Source: Holothuria scabra
Lineage: Eukaryota; Echinodermata; Holothuroidea; Aspidochirotida; Holothuriidae
DNA length: 64,000 nt
Assembly (NCBI GenBank): GCA_037179385.1
Contig: CM074195.1
Location: 31,018,222 to 31,082,221 of the forward strand
Direction: 5' to 3'
How positions within the stretch are numbered: the stretch's first letter is position 1; each line of letters begins with the position of its first letter. Both the position numbers and the translations under genes were made by a program. Below are positions 61,180 through 64,000 of the stretch, piece by piece. The notes under the pieces were generated by a model that had not been told where the DNA came from, did no database searches, and saw only the letters and a program-made list of their open reading frames with translations.

Positions 61180-61620
61180 ATGATTTTTGACCTTTGAGAA
61201 AATCAATAGGGATCAACTACTCAATATGACCAATCCACACTCTAAATATCAGCACAGCCACCTGTACCGTTCTTGAAATATTGGGTTTACGAAGTTTTGA
61301 CCTTTTGACCTTTTGACCTCTCGTGACCCCAAATGACCTTTGACCTCCATGAAAACCAATACGGATTTTCTACTCAATACGACCAACCCACACACCAAAT
61401 ATGAACATAGTCACATGTACCATTCTCGAGATATTGTGTTTACGAAGTTTTGACCTTTGGACCTCTCGTGACCCGAAATGACCTTTGATCTCCACCACAA
61501 ACAATAGGATTCATCAACTCACTATGGCCAACCCACAAACCAAATATGACATTAGTCACACTTACTCATCTTGAGATACAGTGTTTACAATCAATTTCTA
61601 AGGAATTTACCTATTGACCT
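61180..61620. repeat. ~147-bp tandem repeat array 1
   Basis: Units contain AAATGACCTTTGACCTCC, 'actcaatatgaccaacccacac', 'ctcgagatattgtgtttac' and 'ttgaccttttgacctctcgtgacc'. The distance between matching ATGACCTTTG blocks (61,333 and 61,478) is about 145. Several TGACCT hexamers form direct repeats with one- or two-base spacing. Confidence 0.85.
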
Positions 61621-61624
61621 CTTA

Positions 61625-62060
61625 CGATCATGTACTGACATTTTGTACATGATCGTATGAAATCAGTACATGAACGTATGAAATCAGTACATGATCGTAA
61701 GCAGTTAGTACATGAACGTGTACTTTTACTACATCAAATTTGGTGAGCCTGTTGGTGGACTTCTGGTACGCCGAAAGGCTCACTCTTTATGGCGTGCGGA
61801 AAAGACAATAATAACATGATGATCTCACGTTTTTACATGTACAACGTGTGTTTTAAGATGTACAACGTGTGATTTTACATGTACAACGTAACATTTAACA
61901 TGATGAACTTATGGTTTTAGTACATGATGGTGTAAATTTACATCATGATCATATGAAGTTAGTACATCATTGTATTTTTTTGGTACATGAACGTGTAATT
62001 TTAGTACATGAACATGTAATTTTAGTACATGAACGTGTATTCTTAGAACATCATCATATT
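61625..62060. repeat. TACATGAACGTG-type short tandem repeats
   Basis: About a dozen variants of TAGTACATGAACGTGTAATT (period about 22) include TACATGATCGTA and ACATGTACAACGTGTG. Two TTTGGTGAGCCT blocks (about 61,739 and 62,050) border the inner part. It separates the two 147-bp arrays. Confidence 0.8.
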
Positions 62061-62269
62061 TGGTGAGCCTTTTGGTGTGCCATAGATTTCTACACGGAAA
62101 ATCATCGGGATTTCAGCAAATATTTTCACAGAAAGCACTGTTGACTATGCCTACCTTGTGCGCTTGGTCGTCAGCAGGACGACCTCGCAAGCCTGTTTTT
62201 GGTGCATTGTTGTGGTCCGAAGAAAATTTAGGTCGTCTCGTATGATCAGACGACCCCTAATTTCACATG

Positions 62270-62790
62270 CTGAACACACACCAAATATGAGCATAATCAC
62301 ATGTACCATTCTCGAGATATTGTGTTTACAAGGTTTTGACCTTTTGACCTCTCGTGAGCCCAAATGACCTTTCATCTCCACCAAAAACAATAGGGATCAT
62401 CTACTCAATATGGCCAATGCACACACCAAATATGCGGTAAGTCACACTTACTCTTCTTGAGATACCGTGTTTACAAGCAATTTCTAAGGAATTTACCTAT
62501 TTACCTCTCGTGACCCCAAATGACCTTTGACCTCCACGAAAATCAATAGGGATCGTCCACTTAATATGACCATCCCACACATCAAATATGAGCATTGTCA
62601 CATGCACTGTTCTCGAGATATCGTGTTTACAAGGTTTTGACCTTTTGACCTCTCGTGATCCCAAATGACCTTTGATCACCACCAAAAACAATAGGAATCA
62701 TCTACTCAATATGACCAACCCACACACCAAATATGAGGTTAGTCACACTTACCCTTCTTGAGATATCATGTTTACAAGCAAACCGTCACA
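62270..62790. repeat. ~147-bp tandem repeat array 2
   Basis: The same unit as at 61,180-61,620, with ATGACCTTT blocks at about 62,363, 62,519 and 62,666. It ends in the CA microsatellite. Confidence 0.85.
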
Positions 62791-62825
62791 TACATACACA
62801 CATACACACACACACACACACACAC
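62790..62825. repeat. (CA)n microsatellite
   Basis: A run of CA units with early ACAT variants at the end of the second 147-bp array. Confidence 0.9.
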
Positions 62826-64000
62826 GCATGACATCACCATCGCATAGATTCCCTTTCCTTCCTTGTAGACCGTGGGACAGAGTCCAAAATTCTTTCATTC
62901 CGTGGCAAGCATCGGGGGTCTACACCAAATGTCCCTGAAAATGTTCTTTAAAATATTTACATTGATGAAAGGGTGATTCCCAATCGTGATAATTGCACAT
63001 TATTGAGAAAAGGATTAAAATTCAATCACATTTTTCGCCAAAAAAAACGAAAGTATTTCGTTTACAAAATACTTATGACGTAGTTACTTCCCAATCACAG
63101 ATCTTCATTCAGGTCACATGAGGATCACATGACAAGATCTGCCAGGTACCTCACAAAGTATAATGTCGTTAACAAACAAGACAATCTTAATATCAAAACA
63201 TAAACGATTCAGGTGCTTAATTCATTGTCTGGGAAACTCTTCATGGGATCTGTTATCATTCATAAGAATGACGGAATCTTAACATTTATCCTGTACCAAA
63301 GAACTCTTTGAATTGTTTGCTAACAAGAGAGATTTTGTGTGCGCATTTAGATGATCGGCGACGGTGAACTGAACCAATGTGAATTACCAAGCACGATTCC
63401 CTATTGTTAGTGTTAGGCCTAATGTTAGTTACCACAACTTGAGAAGTCGAGCGATTCACCGACGTGTATTAGGATGATCAGAGCAAGAACCAAGGTACAG
63501 AACACAGGTAAGGGCCGAATTAAATTACTATATAACATAAATCATGAAAACTTGGTTGAATTACCAGTTTCGCTGGTCGTAAGACAGTGAAACTGTGCAA
63601 ACCTAGGCCTAGGCCTAAGCACGTTACAACACAGAATTGCCATAGACCTCAGAATCATAGGCCTAGTGTATAATCCCTTTCTAACCGTTTATTATTAAGG
63701 CATAACGTTACCCTTACTTATTAGCAAATAAGTGTGTGTATACAAACAGCATCAATGATGATCGTTCGAAGGCAGTCTCAATGCACAATTAAAGTTACTA
63801 AATCACGAGCAACTAACAAATAGCCCCTACTAGTGCTAGGCTAGGACTACACTAATGCTGCAAGTACCCAGCACAGTACTAGCTTACAGTTAGAAACAGG
63901 GTGGTAATCTGTGTCACATACATGTGTGATGATTGAAAATGGAATAAGCAAGGCATGAGATTTTAAATTAATGCTCACAAGTCACACTTAGGAATTGATG
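62826..64000. other. Non-coding right end, no gene recognised
   Basis: No exon was convincing on either strand. GGCCTAGGCCTA blocks occur near 63,603-63,616. A donor-like ACAG|GTAAGG at about 63,507 could end an untranslated first exon on the plus strand, but nothing else supports it. Confidence 0.4.

Noticed and set aside
63340..63506. Possible untranslated first exon on the plus strand ending ACAG|GTAAGG
   Set aside because: Only the donor resembles a gene signal; no downstream exon lies in the window to join.

Overview
The window is 64 kb of animal nuclear DNA: AT-rich, intron-bearing and dense in transposons and tandem repeats. Many short blocks of the GGCCTA type (for example near 53,390, 53,500 and 63,600), clan-2 cytochrome P450 genes without introns, and arrays carrying the TGACCTTTGACCT motif suggest a marine deuterostome, most likely an echinoderm (sea cucumber or sea urchin type). 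That organism call is inference; no species can be named from the sequence alone.

Region by region. 1-7.4 kb: a non-autonomous hAT element with a perfect 8-bp target duplication, one well-preserved glutathione synthetase exon, and a decayed tyrosine-recombinase (Crypton-like) gene whose single intron holds a hAT element with two further hAT-type elements nested in it. 7.4-20.5 kb: mostly non-coding, with a 163-bp near-perfect palindrome, two long (TA)n tracts, a 5'-truncated LINE reverse-transcriptase fragment, a possible solo LTR and scattered copies of one old repeat family. 20.5-31 kb: two full-length, intronless, paralogous cytochrome P450 genes on the minus strand, 7.3 kb apart, with MITEs between them. 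34.3-36.7 kb: a second decayed gene of a different tyrosine-recombinase-like family with a zinc-finger head. It is followed directly by about 10 kb of satellite DNA (36.7-46.8 kb) made of two interleaved monomer families with a higher-order period near 1.85 kb. 46.9-48.7 kb: two fuller copies of a tRNA-derived SINE also found as fragments elsewhere.

49.3-60.8 kb: the seven last coding exons of a multi-exon gene on the minus strand. All splice phases fit, giving 347 C-terminal residues that resemble the end of HPS3, a subunit of the BLOC-2 complex of lysosome-related organelle biogenesis. Its introns hold a 2.6-kb Harbinger-type element, a 363-bp element with a 5-bp target duplication, a SINE remnant, a long G tract and a 1.2-kb minisatellite. 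That minisatellite repeats the exon-intron boundary next to it. 61-62.8 kb: two ~147-bp-period arrays rich in nuclear-receptor-like direct repeats around a block of TACATGAACGTG-type repeats. The last 1.2 kb shows no gene.

Functionally, the only genes that look intact are the two P450s (membrane-bound monooxygenases), the 3' part of the HPS3-like gene and the lone glutathione synthetase exon. Everything else recognisable is mobile or tandem DNA, mostly broken. No bacterial-type operon, CRISPR or RNA gene was found.
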